Below, piece after piece: positions 6,565 through 7,389 of a DNA stretch of 7,389 nucleotides. Under the pieces are notes generated by a model. It saw nothing but the letters and a program-made list of their open reading frames with translations. It ran no database searches and had not been told where the DNA came from. This DNA comes from an uncultured Porphyromonadaceae bacterium (GTDB lineage Bacteria; Bacteroidota; Bacteroidia; Bacteroidales; Muribaculaceae), in contig CAMWHX010000047.1 in the NCBI GenBank assembly GCA_947174155.1, positions 1 to 7,389 of the forward strand. The letters run 5' to 3'. Within the stretch, counting starts at the first letter, position 1, and every line of letters begins with the position of its first letter. A program made the translations under genes and the position numbers.

Positions 6565-7338
6565 TTATCGGATGACCTTTACGGTACGTAGGGTGCCGTC
6601 GGAGAGGCGGTCCTGACGGATAAGGAGACCCTTTGCCTCTGAGGTGGGGCGCCCCTGCAGATCATACCATACGGTCGAAAGGATTTCGGCACCGGAGACA
6701 GCCTCCACGCCTGAATCATTCTTAACAGGGATCTTGGCGGCATTGGCGATATAGCCGGTGGAGCGGTCTATGGCGCAGAGCACTATGAAGAAGTCGGTAG
6801 CTTTCTCGGCCAGGTTTATGCCGGTCTGACCGACTGCCAGGTCGAGGTCAAACTCACCCTTGACAGCTACGCTCATGTCTCTGGTGAGATCGCTGCCATT
6901 CACGAGTGGAGTCACATCTCCGCGCATCAGCAGCACATCGTTAAACACGAGATTCTTCACATTGGAAGTGCCATACTCACCGCCACTGCAGAAGGCCATG
7001 GCCTGGGGGATGTCAAACATCTCCTGCTCCTGAGTATAGCGGCTGAGATAGTTGGACTGCGACCAAGACTCGTCGGTGAGACCGTCACCTGCGAGGAGAA
7101 GCTGGTAATCATAATCGGTGCCGTCGGCAATCACGAAGTAGGCCTCGCCATCGAAACGGATGAAATTATCTTCATCCTTTACAGCCGTGCCCGAGAGATC
7201 GACGGCTGCGAGGCCTCCACACTGTGATTTCCACATCTCCTCCATGCCGAAACCGTTGTTGCCGGAGCCATAGTAGGGGTCACCCTCGTAGCGGCGGTTG
7301 ATATAGGCGTCGGGGAATCCGGAGACAGCGTTGGGATA
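6565..7338 (-). CDS. Secreted/outer-membrane protein with C-terminal 'YDLQGR' module, N-terminus missing
   Basis: The C-terminal 257 residues or so of a minus-strand protein whose beginning lies beyond the genomic part of the window. The frame stays open to 7389, but bases 7339-7389 are sequencing adapter, so the true coding sequence enters at about 7338 (YPNAVSGFPDAYINRR). The last 40 residues, with TVWYDLQGRPTSEAKGLLI and DGTLRTVKVIR, look like the short C-terminal module on many exported Bacteroidales proteins, which resembles type IX secretion sorting domains. The segments GFPDAYINRRYEGDPYYGSG and FFIVLCAIDRSTGYIANAAKIPV loosely recall Omp28-related outer-membrane proteins; this is a weak memory-based resemblance. 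The methionine at 7245 is internal and not a credible start, because coding-like sequence continues upstream of it. Export, and the function in general, are inferred. Confidence 0.75.
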   Translation of the reverse strand, partial: YPNAVSGFPDAYINRRYEGDPYYGSGNNGFGMEEMWKSQCGGLAAVDLSGTAVKDEDNFIRFDGEAYFVIADGTDYDYQLLLAGDGLTDESWSQSNYLSRYTQEQEMFDIPQAMAFCSGGEYGTSNVKNLVFNDVLLMRGDVTPLVNGSDLTRDMSVAVKGEFDLDLAVGQTGINLAEKATDFFIVLCAIDRSTGYIANAAKIPVKNDSGVEAVSGAEILSTVWYDLQGRPTSEAKGLLIRQDRLSDGTLRTVKVIR

Positions 7339-7389
7339 CTGTCTCTTATAACCAGCACCGCGCCCCCGAGACGTAGAGGACTCTGCGAG
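7339..7389. other. Illumina Nextera adapter read-through (assembly artefact, not genomic)
   Basis: Bases 7339-7350 (CTGTCTCTTATA) equal the first 12 bases of the Tn5 mosaic end. Bases 7351-7372 match the rest of the Nextera i7-side adapter at 16 of 22 ungapped positions, ending in a perfect CGAGAC. Bases 7373-7380 are GTAGAGGA, identical to the N712 index. The final nine bases match the following P7 sequence at four positions. Most mismatches are A-to-C or T-to-G, as in low-quality read ends. Any protein residues called here (LAESSTSRGRGAGYKRQ) are false. Confidence 0.93.

Noticed and set aside
5457..6575. A 372-codon open frame on the plus strand opposite dtd and the SIMPL gene
   Set aside because: It lies antisense to two well-recognised genes, and its translation is low-complexity (long runs of G, V, D and L), as expected from the complement of biased codons.
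7339..7357. Genuine Tn5/IS50 transposon end
   Set aside because: The mosaic-end match is followed by the synthetic Nextera adapter and an index sequence, which a natural transposon would not carry.

Overview
The window reads as a chromosomal housekeeping fragment from a member of the Bacteroidota, most likely Bacteroidales. The order is inferred from several families typical of it (DUF4491, a DUF4919-like lipoprotein-sized exported protein, a Bacteroides-type 7TM-HD protein, an exported protein with a 'YDLQGR' tail) and from the lack of Shine-Dalgarno sequences. The moderately high GC would suit a Muribaculaceae-like gut lineage, but that family assignment is a guess. There is no phage, CRISPR, transposase, rRNA or tRNA, and no stretch over 300 bases lacks a gene.

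Layout. Plus strand: the 3' end of a RelA/SpoT-family gene that stops just after its TGS domain (1-545); a 7TM-HD phosphohydrolase of the PgpH/YqfF type, predicted to degrade c-di-AMP (605-2668); an unrecognised six-helix membrane protein (2773-3312); an exported DUF4919-like protein (3366-4163); an unusual intergenic block with short tandem repeats on both sides of a nested hairpin (4162-4306); slyD, an FKBP-type prolyl isomerase with a Cys/His metal-binding tail (4316-4903); and a small DUF4491 membrane protein (4915-5220). A long stem-loop at 5230-5288 separates this set from genes read in the opposite direction. Minus strand, in transcription order: a secreted or outer-membrane protein of unknown function, incomplete at its N-terminus (6565 to about 7338); a hairpin (6484-6523); a SIMPL/DUF541 protein (5760-6464); and dtd, D-aminoacyl-tRNA deacylase (5301-5753).

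How the genes work together. The RSH gene and the 7TM-HD gene are adjacent and co-directional. One belongs to (p)ppGpp metabolism and the other to c-di-AMP turnover, two second-messenger systems known to interact in Firmicutes. slyD and the DUF4491 gene are 11 bases apart and probably co-transcribed, as are the SIMPL gene and dtd, 6 bases apart.

The most important observation concerns data quality. The last 51 bases (7339-7389) are not genomic. They align without gaps to the Illumina Nextera read-through adapter, including the 5' part of the Tn5 mosaic end and a perfect 8-base N712 index, with errors mostly of the A-to-C and T-to-G type. The adapter happens to be open in frame with the last gene and adds 17 false residues. 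I found no convincing undescribed biological system. The best biological leads are the RSH protein lacking its C-terminal regulatory region and the repeat/hairpin block upstream of slyD.
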